A stretch of 19,047 nucleotides of DNA, from positions 1-19,047 of the forward strand of contig JAJKFJ010005513.1 of the NCBI GenBank assembly GCA_027382625.1. The letters are read 5' to 3'. Below the pieces are notes generated by a model, which was not told where the DNA came from, did not search any database, and saw only the letters and a program-made list of their open reading frames with translations. Of the stretch, positions 1-14,367 are shown in pieces. The DNA comes from Tetmemena sp. SeJ-2015. Lineage: Eukaryota > Ciliophora > Spirotrichea > Sporadotrichida > Oxytrichidae. The position numbers and the translations under genes were made by a program. Within the stretch, counting starts at the first letter, position 1. Each line of letters opens with the position of its first letter.

Positions 1-46
1 ATTTAATATGAAGTACAGTTACTTTTTACTGTTTTAATCCTTTCAG
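1..46 (+). other. 3' end of a spliceosomal intron
   Basis: AT-rich stretch ending in a branch-like TTTTAAT, a pyrimidine run and CAG, directly before an open frame. It resembles the 3' ends of the other introns here. Its 5' splice site lies outside the window, so an IES end cannot be excluded. Confidence 0.5.
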
Positions 47-2064
47 GACCAAAGCTGTCAAGGATCTCTCAAAGCCTAATCAGTAGCTATTTCTGGACAT
101 GTCTGAAGAGATGAGGCTTCAAAGAGTAAAGCTAGATGAATGTGAAGACCTGGTTAAAAAGAAAATTCCTGAGCACTAGAAGGCTCGGAGAGCTCTCCTA
201 GCTAGAGCGAAGATGCAGGTTTCAAGAACGTGTAACAAAGCAGAGTTGCTGAAGAATGAGATTGAGGTAGCTAAGGATACACAGAGGAAGCAGAGAAATA
301 TCCTCCACCATCACTACTTCTTGATTGAGTTCGCTCGAGAGGTTAGGAATTAGATTGAGAGCCCTCACTTCATTAATTATTTTTCATCTTCTCCTCCTTA
401 ATTAGAGAGGGATTATCTTAGAGCGTGCTTTATTTATTGAAACTTCACCTAGAACCTTTGCAACTTGTTCATCAAGGTCAAATGGCCTCAGTGCGAGGAC
501 TTATTGAGTGTTTTGTGTGATAGAGCAGTGTTCCAGGCTGACTATGGTAAATAGAAGGAGTCTTTACTGGAATGGGAGAATAATGCGATTGAGGAATAAG
601 AGAAGGAATAAGAAGAGGAGGGGAATCAAGATCAGAAACTGGCTTTAATAAGGAGTATCAATCCTATCACAAAGTAAACCTTATTATATCAGAGAATTTC
701 CACTAAGCTAAATTATCCTCTCATTAAGAGCTTATTTTGATTTAAATGCTGCTGCTAATGAGTATGTTGCTACTTGATAATTTCATAATAGCTTTGTTGT
801 CATGATGTATTCATTTGAGTTTATCAATCCTACTTACTATTTATTCTTTGCAGATTATATAACTTTAATTGTGTTAAACTTAGTGTCTCTAGAACAGATA
901 AAGATCGGTTTAAATGAGGTGAGCGCCTTGTTTCAGAAAGTGGAAGATGATAATTTGAAAAACTTCTAACTGCTCGTCTCCCTCACAGAAAAGAAGCTTT
1001 GATAAACACAACCCCAAGCACATTTATTTGATGTAAGCTTTTAAGACTGAAGGGAGTCCCTCCCAACAAGGAAGAAGTAATCGAGGAGGCTTTGAAGCAT
1101 AAGAAGAACACAGTCTAAAGAGTGAAGAGGTCCCTCTTAAGTAAACCTAGGTCAGCCTAACAAACTAGCACCTCTGCCCTAGATAACTAGTTTGCTAGCA
1201 TCCATCCCTTAGCTTTACTTTAAATGACATTTTTAGCATTAATTCCTCTCATACTTAATATTTGTTCATTAATTATTGAGTTTAGACATCAGTATATGGA
1301 ATTTATTGCTTAGCGGATATGTTGGACGGTCTGTCTTTAGAAAACATGAATGAGGAGCAGCTTTTCAGCAAGCGAAGACGGAACTACTCCAAAGATGAAC
1401 TCGCTGCCATGAGAAGCCCCTTTGGATAAAGAGTTAGCTTCTACAATGAAAATTAAAATGCTTTAATGGTTTCTGGTGAACTTAATTTTAGAAAACGTGG
1501 ACTAGAACAGACAGAAGAAGTATAGAGGAGACCCAGAGTTTACCTTCCAAAGACCTCGAGGTATGACTGGGTATGGCCCAAGCTAAGAGCAGCAGAATAG
1601 ACAAAATAGCAGGAACTTTGACTATGATAGATAGGGGACTTCGGGTGGGGGAAGAAGCTTTGGGCATCAGACGGCTAGGTATGAAGACGAAGTCTAGTAT
1701 GGGTATGACACACAGCAAAGCTACAGACAATCCCACAGAGTGAGAGGAGGCAGGGATCAACCCTCTCCGTTGGATAGAAGCCACAGTGGAAACAGGACTG
1801 TGGCAGTTGGTTTTATAGGGAGGAGAGATTCTCAGCTCTACGATCGATCTGGCACAAGATAGGAGGGCTACTATAGAGAGCCCACTTACAGGGATTAGAG
1901 ATAGACCACACAGAGAGACTTAAAAACTCAATCACTGTTTATTTTCCTCCCTTTTTTACTTATCAAGGAGTCAGAATCGTACTAGATATGAAAGACCCAC
2001 CTCACCTAACTTGACTTCCCCCTACAGTAGGGAACCTTCAAGAATCATGAGGAATTAACTTTGA
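47..2064 (+). CDS. Unrecognised protein, 3' part, basic helical region plus Arg/Tyr/Gln-rich tail (six IESs)
   Basis: The frame opens at 48 and, after six pointer-flanked deletions, runs for 523 codons to TGA at 2062-2064. The first 200 residues are charged and helical (many Lys, Glu, Arg). The middle carries an acidic EEQEKEQEEE stretch. Around 1330-1420 the protein reads ENMNEEQLFSKRRRNYSKDEL. YSKDELA has the YxxxxL spacing of eIF4E-binding motifs, but the last position is Ala instead of a bulky hydrophobic residue. The tail (1500-2060) is rich in R, Y, Q, G and S with RGG-like pieces such as RVRGGRD, suggesting RNA binding. The N-terminus is outside the window. A translation factor or mRNA-binding protein is possible but not established. 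Reading the first IES as coding would give a weak DDT-domain-like match that needs TGA=Trp, which I reject. Confidence 0.6.
367..447. other. IES, 75 bp, pointer ACTTCA
   Basis: ACTTCA at 367-372 and 442-447. Deleting one copy and the intervening DNA removes an in-frame TGA at 438-440 and keeps the frame (3n). Confidence 0.6.
731..882. other. IES, 148 bp, pointer CTTA
   Basis: CTTA at 731-734 and 879-882. The interior is AT-rich with several TGAs. Deletion joins two frames as KSLVSLEQIK. The short pointer makes the exact edges less sure than the presence of the element. Confidence 0.6.
994..1041. other. IES, 41 bp, pointer AAGCTTT
   Basis: The 7-bp repeat AAGCTTT occurs at 994-1000 and 1035-1041. 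Deletion removes the TGA at 1000-1002 and restores the frame as EKKLLRLKGV. Confidence 0.85.
1208..1314. other. IES, 101 bp, pointer CTTAGC
   Basis: CTTAGC at 1208-1213 and 1309-1314. The AT-rich insert shifts the frame. Deletion gives IHPLADMLDGLS. Confidence 0.85.
1448..1495. other. IES, 43 bp, pointer GAAAA
   Basis: GAAAA at 1448-1452 and 1491-1495. Deletion gives FYNENVDQNRQKK in frame. A 16-nt GT-AG intron at the 3' end would also fix the frame, but would leave AT-rich sequence as coding. Confidence 0.75.
1918..1962. other. IES, 40 bp, pointer ACTTA
   Basis: ACTTA at 1918-1922 and 1958-1962 flank a T-rich insert. Deletion gives TQRDLSRSQNRTRY. Confidence 0.8.
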
Positions 2065-2223
2065 CTGAGAGAGAAAACATTATAAGCTTATTTCATGAAT
2101 TGATGAATGACTATTTGATTGTATTAACTTAGATCTTTATATCTCTCCTTGTAGTCACTTATCGGTGAGATTAATCTCTGAGTTATAATAAATTTAGGTT
2201 TTTTCCTCATTATAATATTTGCA

Positions 2224-2555
2224 ATGGCTTAGAATCTGGACGTGCTGAACAATCACGTAGATCAGCAGCTCTCTCAACTGGAGACCTTCAAGCAGAACAG
2301 TCAGCGCCTGCAACTAGAGACCTTCAAGGTTCAAAGCTACCTGGCCATGTTCAACAACTGCGCAGACAGATGCCTCCTTCAGTACAAGGAGAGCGGCATC
2401 AAGACCCCCAAGGGAGGAGAGGTGCCCCAGGATGTGCAGTGCTTCACTAACTGCATCGAGAAGTCCCACACCGTCTCCAAGCTCGCCTTCCAATCTAAAA
2501 ATTGCTGTTAATCCTTGCTATAAATTATTATAACAACTTTAAAAAAAGTTAATGA
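2224..2555 (+). CDS. Small TIM (Tim8/9/10/13-type) mitochondrial chaperone (one IES)
   Basis: Small TIM proteins form hexameric chaperones in the mitochondrial intermembrane space and escort hydrophobic proteins to the inner or outer membrane. The 96-residue product starts M-A-Q, where Q is TAG, giving direct evidence of recoding. It shows the twin CX3C signature: CADRC near residue 46 and CFTNC near residue 73. The 22 residues between the pairs are longer than the usual 11-16. A helix with a repeated QLETFK precedes the first pair. The tail ends NCCQ and then TGA. That stop codon is assembled only when the 41-bp IES at 2507-2553 is removed. Which of the Tim8/9/10/13 subfamilies it belongs to is not clear from the sequence. 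It is convergent with the kinase gene. Confidence 0.88.
2275..2328 (+). repeat. Imperfect 18-bp direct repeat with 36-bp period in the TIM gene
   Basis: 2275-2292 and 2311-2328 match at 17 of 18 bases and both encode QLETFK. The period is 12 codons, so it looks like an in-frame tandem duplication. It is GC-rich and unlike the IESs. Confidence 0.75.
2507..2553. other. IES, 41 bp, pointer GTTAAT, completes a stop codon
   Basis: GTTAAT at 2507-2512 and 2548-2553. Without deletion the protein would run on through AT-rich DNA to a TGA at 2596. With deletion TGT-TAA is followed at once by TGA. Confidence 0.85.
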
Positions 2556-2813
2556 TGAGAGCTGGAGAGAAATAAACGAGGAGCGCTTTAGCAAATGACC
2601 ATTCTCAGACATTATCAAGATAGCGAAGAGAAAGTCATGTCGCAGAGTAAAAAGTGTGCCTCATTATCTATTTAAACTTTATTTGTAAAGCATATTATAA
2701 AATTGTCTATTTCTCATACATACTTAAACAACAACATCATCTAATCATCAAACCATAATAATTTCATCTCTTAGGAGGAGTATATCGTTTACTCTTTCAA
2801 TTTTTGTCTCTCA

Positions 2814-8045
<5,232 letters not shown>

Positions 8046-8243
8046 TTTTATAATTTCAAGCGAAGTCAACTGACTCTCTGCAAAAACTCAAATCGATTAA
8101 TAGTTTAACTAACTCTTTACCTTGCTCTCTTTCATTATATGTTCATGGCTGCATGCAAGTAGATTTTTTTTGAATGATCTGTGAGAGGTATATTGAGATC
8201 TTATGAAAGGAAATAAAGGATGTTTATGATCTTAAATGAGCAG

Positions 8244-11200
8244 TCACTGCTTAATGAAACTAGAGGGAGCTTGTGTAGTGTTCATCTTAAGCCTAATCTT
8301 CTCCTCCTTAGTAACATTAGGGAAACTCTTTATTCTCTCTACTGGAGTGGCTGATCCTTTAGGGATTGAAAGTTCCTCTACCTCCCAAATTTCCTCTGAG
8401 TATTCAAGGATTGTGCGATCTGAAGAGAACCTGCCAGAGCGAGCCACACAGTTTATGGAACGAGCAGTCCACTCTGAAGGCTCCAAGAAAGTCTAAGCTT
8501 ATCCTAAAGTGAATTTAAATTTAGAAGATAACTTACTGCTTGCGCTTGAGCTCTACATTCCCTAACCGAATTCAGCGGCTGAGTGGTGGGGCTTGCCCAA
8601 GATGTTCTTCACACTTAGATGTCCACTGCTTGAGTGAATCAATGTACAATAAATTCCGAATTGACATAGGTTATATAATCAACCCTGAGGCAAACTAATT
8701 CATTCGAACTGATCTCTCATGATTAATATCTTATAAGTTTACCATTTTGATTGTTCTTGGAGATTCCATTCTTAACATTGAAGTAAATCTTGTGAGCCTC
8801 GTCATTCGCCTGACAGTAGGAAAGCCAATCGAGTGCGATACCTTGAGTATCCTCAAAGTTTTCAATTGGTCTTATGACTCTCTCGCATACATACTGGAAC
8901 TCAGGGGCTTCTTTTTAGCTGAGGATGAAGTCAAATACTCTCCGCAGGTTAATGTCTATGTGGGAGGTACCAGAGGGTATGCGTTTCAGCTACAGTTAAT
9001 AATTAAGATAGTGTCATCGAGTATGAAGATGTGAAGTAATGAAGATTTTTAACTTACGAACTTCTGATAAGCATAGAGCTTGAACTTGTCAGAGCCAAAT
9101 ATGAAAATGCTTTGCTGACCAACTTCCCCCTCTATCTCCAGATTTGCTCCATCACGGCTGCCTACTATCAATCCTCCGTTCATAATGAATTTCATATTAG
9201 ACGTTCCACTGGGCTATAGCAAGATAATTAATGGGAGAGAACCTTACTTCAGTTCCAGGAGTGGGTATCTGTTGGCTGAGGTCACAAGCAGACACAAACA
9301 TTTCGCATGTTGATACTCCATAGTTTGGCTCGAAAATGATCTCACATTAAAATTATGCAAAACTTATTCATCTTACTGGTCTACTAAAAATATTATGATC
9401 TTCATGTAGGGATCAGCTTAAGGGTCGTTGTTAACAATCTCCATGACCTTGAAGATAAATTGAATAATGGCCTTGCCGTCCTTAGAGTGAGGAGGCGACC
9501 TGCCAGAGAAAATGAAAAGCGTTTTGCCAAGGCAAGAGCGTGGATTCTCCTTTACTTTTTAATACCTCATCAATATGTAGAACAAGAAGAGCACTTGTTT
9601 ATTATAAAGTTGTAGAACAAAAAATTAAAATGGTGACAAGTCAAAAATATTGATTTACTTGTCTCTTAGTAATTCCAATTGTTTTTGCCATAACATTGAT
9701 CATTAATTCCTCAGTTCCAGCTAGATAAGGCTCCACAAATTTACCCAAAATCTGTCTATCCTTAGGCCTCTTAAGAAAGTATTAAATGAGTCTCTTCTTG
9801 TTCTCTCAATATTCAAAATGAAATTAATACAATAAAAACACTATGAGTTCTCTTTCTTGATGTTTTAAAAATCTCTAATGAAGATTGAATCTTCCTTCCA
9901 ACCGTTAAGCTAACTAATAAGTGCCAGATTAATGAGCCACTCTTCATCTCCTCCTAATCGCTCAGTGATGAGTTTAGCAAGATTTGGATTTGCACACTAG
10001 ATCCAGCGCCTCTAGCTGACACCATTTGTAATTGAAATTATGCGCTAGGGGAACATTTGATCGAAGTCTCTGAAAATCAAAGTCTTCAAAAGTTAGGTAT
10101 GCTCCCAAGACACACCATTCACTTTGTGAGAAGCGAGGAAGCAAATAGTTGCCATAGAATATTATATCAAATTAATCGATAAATTCCCATCTTGATGTTT
10201 GCTTTGTTATCTCCAGAATACTAGAAGATGCTCATTCGCTAAAGTCTAGCCTGATCATCAGGGTACTCTCGCTTTATCCTTTCTAGGAAGAAGAAGTTGA
10301 GTTCATTTATGATCTCCAAATGGCGCGGAAGCAACTTATGAACGATGTGGACTGGCCACTTCTCCTTGAATTCAACAGTGGTTGAGTGCGATGTATAAGA
10401 GAAGGTGTTGCATACAGTTAGCCAAGCTTGGTGCATGCTCAAATCCTCCTCATCTATAAGTACTCTCAGTAGTTCTATAATAGCAATTGCAGGGTGTGCA
10501 TCATTAAGCTGAATAGCTATCTTCTTAGGAAATATCTCGAAGTTGTTCTTGTGAGTTTTCTTAAAGCGTCTTATGATGTCTTTAATGGTAGCAGCGCAGA
10601 AGAAGTATTGCTGCTTAATCAAAGCCTCTTGCATATCATCAGTCATAGTCTTGTCGTCTGATTTGTGATAGAGGACACTTGTGATTCTCTCTGCTCTTTG
10701 CCTAGTTGAGACCAGATTGATGTAGTCATCATCGCTCTAGCAGTGATAGGCCTTGTTAGATTCCTCGAAAGAGGGTTAAGCACTCCACAGTCTCAGATTG
10801 TTAGTGTTGAAAGTGTTGTAGCCAGGTACTGGGGTGTCGTAGGCCATGGCTTTCACTATCTCTCCCTTAATCCACTGTGACTTCACAATCTTAAGGCCTG
10901 GTGAGGAAGGGTGCTCCACTTCCACCTTCTTAACTTCTCCATAGAACTGCACTGGGTAAACCACGTCGTATCTCTGAATTTCCCAGGGCACCTTCTTTGA
11001 GTAGCCAAAGTTAGGCAGCTCTATCTATTTCCCAAACTTCTCAATCAAAATAACATGATCTCTAATGATCACTATCATATACTACTCAATTATGTGCTGC
11101 TTGAAATTTCCATAGTGATATCTTATTCCATATCCCCAAGCAGGTAACTCTAGTGTTGACATCGAATCTAGGAAAGAGGCAGCTAATCTACCGAGGCCTC

Positions 11201-12411
11201 CAGTTCCAATTCCAATATCACATTCATATTCGTAGAGGTCCTCTAGTTTGTAGCCCAAGTCCATCAAAGAATCCCTGTACTGATCTACTAAGTTCAAGTT
11301 GAATATTCAGAATAAGAATGATAAACTCTTAATTAAACAGTTGACGAGAATGTTTTGCATCATCCTGCCTTAGAGATACTCTGCAGAGAGATAGTAGACT
11401 CTCTTAGGATCGTGGTCCTAAAAGTAATTTTGAGCCTTAAAGTATATTCTCTTACTGTGTAGTGCTAGTTTGTATCATTGAAGCACTCGATGAGTCTATC
11501 TCTGAGTGAGCTAGCAACTGCTTGCGAAAGGTGGCTCTTGTCGAAATTGAATCTACTCTTGACCACAGTATACTCAATGTGATTCACAATCTGCTTTTGA
11601 ATGAACCAACGCTCATGCCCCAAGTAGCTGCTCATCAATGCCCATAGCTTAGTATTGAACTGCTCATTTTCAAAAAGCTTATATAACACTTTAATAATCT
11701 ATTGATGATTATTTTCATGCCCAGTTTTGTATCTGAATTCAGGCTAAGGATAAAAGATAAAGACAAAAAGTGCAAAGTTTACTCTGTATAGTTAATTTTC
11801 GGATTTCCCAGGAGTTTCTTCGTTTCCATTCTAGCCAGTTTCTCTGCTTCTATCGTTTGATCTCTGACTGACCACTGACATCCTCCTCCCTCTATCAATT
11901 CCACAATCATTCAACATTGATAATTGTTTTGACTTTGAATATCAAAAGCCTTGAGATTGTCGAATGAGTCTTTCTGAGTGAGCTTTAGGTTCTGTCTCCT
12001 TGAAAGATTCTCATTATAGGAATGCGTTTTATGAAGCAAAGAGTGGTTATTTTGCTCGTCCCCACTCTCCTCCTTATCATGTTCCTTTGAGCATTCTACT
12101 ACTGCGCTGACATTCTGCTAACTCACTGCAGGATGAGGCAAATCTATATAGCTCGATATTTAATGGAAGTAGGATATTTACTCTTCTAGGGCTCAACAGA
12201 TAAAGGGTGCGCATCTGAACTCTTAAAAGTATGCTCTATAAAGATGTCTTAAATAATGTTTCTCATCTTTGGAAAATCTCAAATCATAATGATATTTTGA
12301 TTTATCAAAAACCTTTTTTGAAGGAAAAGGAAAGTGTTGAAATGTAAAGCCTTATAGATTGTATATCTTACTCTTTAGAAGTTGTTGCTCCTTTTTATTG
12401 GTATCTTCCAT
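8244..12411 (-). CDS. Glycogen/starch phosphorylase, divergent (11 IESs, 4 introns)
   Basis: The family releases glucose-1-phosphate from alpha-1,4-glucan with PLP. The conceptual product is about 1161 residues; the family is usually about 840-900. Residues 1-200 are an extension of low complexity that includes RRMSVV, an RRxS phosphosite-like motif. Conserved blocks follow in order: [94 protein letters not shown], the PLP-lysine block [13 protein letters not shown] (near residue 905), and [18 protein letters not shown]. Oddities: the usual RIHEYKRQ is TIGITKRQ, the ENYRVSLAEK block is altered, and about 55 Ser/Gly-rich residues are inserted before EPSEW. Start ATG at 12411, stop TGA at 8244-8246. 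It may be a specialised or weakly active paralog. Confidence 0.93.
8504..8536 (-). other. Intron, 33 nt
   Basis: GTAAGT...CACTTTAG. Splicing joins SSSASR to [11 protein letters not shown] in frame. No compatible direct repeat. Confidence 0.75.
8637..8682. other. IES, 40 bp, pointer TTGATT (coding strand)
   Basis: Copies at 8637-8642 and 8677-8682. Deletion gives [15 protein letters not shown] and shifts out of a frame that ends in TGA. Confidence 0.8.
8709..8742 (-). other. Intron, 34 nt
   Basis: GTAAAC...ATTAATCATGAGAGATCAG removes an in-frame TGA and joins KNNQN to VRMNQFAS. No repeat gives the right frame. Confidence 0.65.
8990..9057 (-). other. Intron, 68 nt
   Basis: GTAAGT...TTATTAACTGTAG after LYAYQKF. 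Splicing resumes at [17 protein letters not shown]. Several TGAs lie in the other frames. Confidence 0.75.
9214..9247 (-). other. Intron, 34 nt, in the PLP-site region
   Basis: GTAAGG...ATTAATTATCTTGCTATAG between PGTE and PSGTSNMKF, exactly within the conserved GTEASGTGNMKF block. No pointer-like repeat, so this is a clear spliceosomal intron. Confidence 0.9.
9336..9401. other. IES, 59 bp, pointer AGATCAT (coding strand)
   Basis: The 7-bp copies lie at 9336-9342 and 9395-9401. Deletion restores [13 protein letters not shown], matching the phosphorylase VIFLENYRVS region. Confidence 0.9.
9593..9662. other. IES, 64 bp, pointer ACAAGT (coding strand)
   Basis: Copies at 9593-9598 and 9657-9662. 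Deletion removes a TGA right after TKRQ and gives [15 protein letters not shown]. Confidence 0.87.
9800..9853. other. IES, 47 bp, pointer AGAGAAC (coding strand)
   Basis: The 7-bp copies lie at 9800-9806 and 9847-9853. Deletion restores NIKKENKKRLIQYFLK. Confidence 0.9.
10152..10190. other. IES, 35 bp, pointer ATGG (coding strand)
   Basis: Copies at 10152-10155 and 10187-10190. Deletion removes a TGA and gives [19 protein letters not shown], the conserved NMAHLCIVGSHAVNGV block. Confidence 0.88.
11040..11090. other. IES, 45 bp, pointer ATTGAG (coding strand)
   Basis: Copies at 11040-11045 and 11085-11090. The insert is 3n with no TGA, but adds 15 residues that homologs lack. Deletion gives FKQHIIEKFGKQIELP. 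Confidence 0.82.
11297..11344. other. IES, 42 bp, pointer TCAACT (coding strand)
   Basis: Copies at 11297-11302 and 11339-11344. The insert has an in-frame TGA and no possible GT-AG solution. Deletion gives [17 protein letters not shown], matching the family exactly in length. Confidence 0.95.
11424..11461. other. IES, 35 bp, pointer TAC (coding strand)
   Basis: Copies at 11424-11426 and 11459-11461. Deletion gives [19 protein letters not shown], close to the family TQQHYYEKDPKR. An internal 20-nt GT-AG intron also keeps frame but adds four residues. Confidence 0.72.
11738..11800. other. Possible IES, 60 bp, pointer GAA (coding strand)
   Basis: AT-rich stretch in the N-terminal extension, flanked by GAA. 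It is 3n and free of TGA, so only its composition and hydrophobic translation suggest removal. Confidence 0.42.
11893..11945. other. IES, 47 bp, pointer TTGATA (coding strand)
   Basis: Copies at 11893-11898 and 11940-11945. Deletion removes a TGA and gives [15 protein letters not shown]. Confidence 0.85.
12180..12224. other. IES, 39 bp, pointer AAGAGT (coding strand)
   Basis: Copies at 12180-12185 and 12219-12224. It is 3n with an in-frame TGA. Deletion gives AYFQEQISYFHQIS. Confidence 0.78.
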
Positions 12412-12739
12412 TATAGATGATGATGGATGATGGATTAAGTAATTATTTATTCCTAATTAATTTTGGAAAATTATACGGGAATGATCTTCTTTTTATTTAC
12501 TTTGAGTGATTCCTCATTTCACTTCACGAGAGTGATATTTAGAACAAAGTAGAACTAACTAGTTTATCAAATCCAAAATGTCAAGCTATAAAATCAAAAA
12601 GTGTCACTTGAAAGGTTCAAATTGCTTTTAAAAGGCGAGGATAACTTCAAATCAGCAGCTATTTGTTAAGACACTATCTCTCTTATAAGTAAATATATAT
12701 TAAAATGTTGGCAGAGTAGTAATTTGAAAGCTCAAAAGC
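12412..12739. other. Intergenic spacer, 328 bp
   Basis: Lies between the start of the phosphorylase gene and the stop of the next minus-strand gene, so it should hold the phosphorylase 5' region. It is AT-rich with a short GATGATGG-type repeat at 12417-12433. I see no gene, telomeric repeat or RNA gene. Confidence 0.7.
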
Positions 12740-14367
12740 TCATCTGATAATGAGGACTTAGCAGTTCGAAAAGTCAATAGTTGCAGTTGCTTAGAGCTTC
12801 TCATAGACTAAAAAGAGGTTCTTAAAGTTCATAGTCATCAAAGTCATCTCATCTTCCACTCTCTGGCGGTCTCCTTTCTCACTCCTTTTCTTGTACTTGC
12901 GCTTCAAATCATCCAAACAGTTTTATTGTGAAGGCAAATCTAGGAAACACCTTAATAACATAACTTCTGATAGATGATTGATTGATTGTAATTAAAAATC
13001 AGAGTGTCTCTTTGACGCCTCTTCCTGGAGCATCTTGATGAAAGAGAACTTGAAAGAGTAGTCAGGAGGGCTGAACGGGTTGCTGCTCCTCTGAATTTCC
13101 CTTAAACATGTAGCAGCATAGACATTTAATAAATTACTTACTCCCTCACCATGTGCTTGTACTGTTGAGGCTTCCTCATCAGAATGGAGTGGATCTTGTA
13201 GACTAGCTCGTTCCTTAGACTCAAGTAGAGAGTATCTTGTTGCTCGCGCATCTCCTTGAACATACGGTAGAGTTTGTCAGTTCGCTGCACGACCAGTCTT
13301 GTCAGCAGCACCTCCAAATCTCCAAAGCTTTGAACAAGTCCCTTCTCGATACTCACTTCTATCTATGACTAATCACAAGAGCATATATGCAGATTATAAA
13401 GATCTCTTTGAAGCCAATATCCTCCTCAACCATTTCTCGAACGTGCTTTCTGTCTGAAGGAATCAACTTCGTGTACTGCTAGTCAGTCAGCTTCTCAAAC
13501 TTCTTGGGAAGAGTCAGAACTTGGACACCAGGTAGTTAGGTTTTGATCTTCTAAACAAGCTCAAGAAGTTGTCTCTTCAAAAGCTTGTCAACTTTGTAGT
13601 CAGGTCTAGGCTTGAACTCTGGCTACTCAAAGTTTGTGGAAGGAGAGGAACAGTTTTCAAACTAAGACTGAGAGCAAGTTACTGGATCAGGAAGTGAGGG
13701 AACCTAGCCGTTTAGACTAGTCTTAGTAAGATGCTGGCGCAATTCGTGGGCATCAATAGTCAAGTTTGAAATTGCTTGCTAGATCGAGCACTGGTTTGTA
13801 TCCTGTAAGCTTGGGCCCTCAAAGTTTGTTCCATGCTAAAGGTCATTGATCTGCTAAAAAAAGAAGGATGCCAAAAATTATTTAATGCTACCCAAGTTTC
13901 ACCTCTACAGCTGACTCTCGAGACTCAACCTCAAACTTAGGTTGAGCTTCAAGAGTCGTCAGTTCTTCCATAGGTAGATCACCACTATCGTGTTGATCTT
14001 AAATTGTCACCTATTGTAGAGCCTCAACTCTCGCATAGATTTGATGTTCGTTGCTGATTGCCTCATATTCCAGAGTATTCATAAGCTGTTGATTGGTCAA
14101 AGCAGTCATAGCTTAAAGAGCGTGAGAGGTTGTAGCAGCAAACTCAATTGAGCTTTACCTCGCATCGCTCTCTCTAGTATCTCTCATAGCATCTTGTGAA
14201 AGGTCTTAGGATTGGATAAATTTAACATTTTTAAAATACCTAGGTATATTTTGGAGATGCTTACAAGTATCCTCTACATCAACCTCAAGCAGATTTTGGC
14301 TGGCTTATTAGCCACTCAAATGTCCGGTGGGCTGAAAGTTCTCATTCTAAGTATTCTCAAAGTTCAT
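12740..14367 (-). CDS. Unrecognised Q-rich protein, about 498 residues (1-2 IESs, 1-2 introns)
   Basis: ATG at 14367 and TGA at 12740-12742, with no in-frame TGA after removal of an intron and one or two IESs. Residues 1-300 are Gln/Asn/Thr-rich and probably disordered (for example NLLEVDVEDTCKHLQN). The next part looks folded and helical: QLPGVQVLTLPKKFEKL, then SDRKHVREMVEEDIGF and VLLTRLVVQRTDKLYRMFKEM. Near the end comes a basic DDLKRKYKKRSEKGD segment. I recognise no family. An AT-rich in-frame stretch at about 12935-13005 may be an additional undetected IES. The gene sits between the phosphorylase and the gene ending at 14544, all on the same strand. Confidence 0.75.
13098..13146. other. 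IES of 44 bp with pointer AGGGA, or a 41-nt intron (13101-13141)
   Basis: AGGGA (coding strand) at 13098-13102 and 13142-13146, but GTAAGT...TTTAAG also fits splice rules. Both keep the frame and differ by one Glu. Either is possible. Confidence 0.6.
13361..13405. other. IES, 41 bp, pointer AGAT (coding strand)
   Basis: Copies at 13361-13364 and 13402-13405. Deletion removes a TGA and gives DIGFKEIEVSIEKGL. Confidence 0.77.
13854..13902 (-). other. Intron, 49 nt
   Basis: GTGAAA...TTTTTTTAG. Splicing joins ESAVE to QINDLQHG and avoids a TGA. The long T run before AG is typical of an acceptor. Confidence 0.75.

Noticed and set aside
420..460. TGA at 438-440 read as Trp, giving a DDT-domain-like IYWNF
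   Set aside because: The same TGA lies inside a segment flanked by ACTTCA repeats that can be deleted in frame. All other in-frame TGAs here also disappear with IES or intron removal, and conserved Trp positions in the phosphorylase use TGG.
11424..11461. 20-nt intron in the phosphorylase
   Set aside because: The TAC-flanked IES gives a closer match to the family (NQHYF before DPKR).
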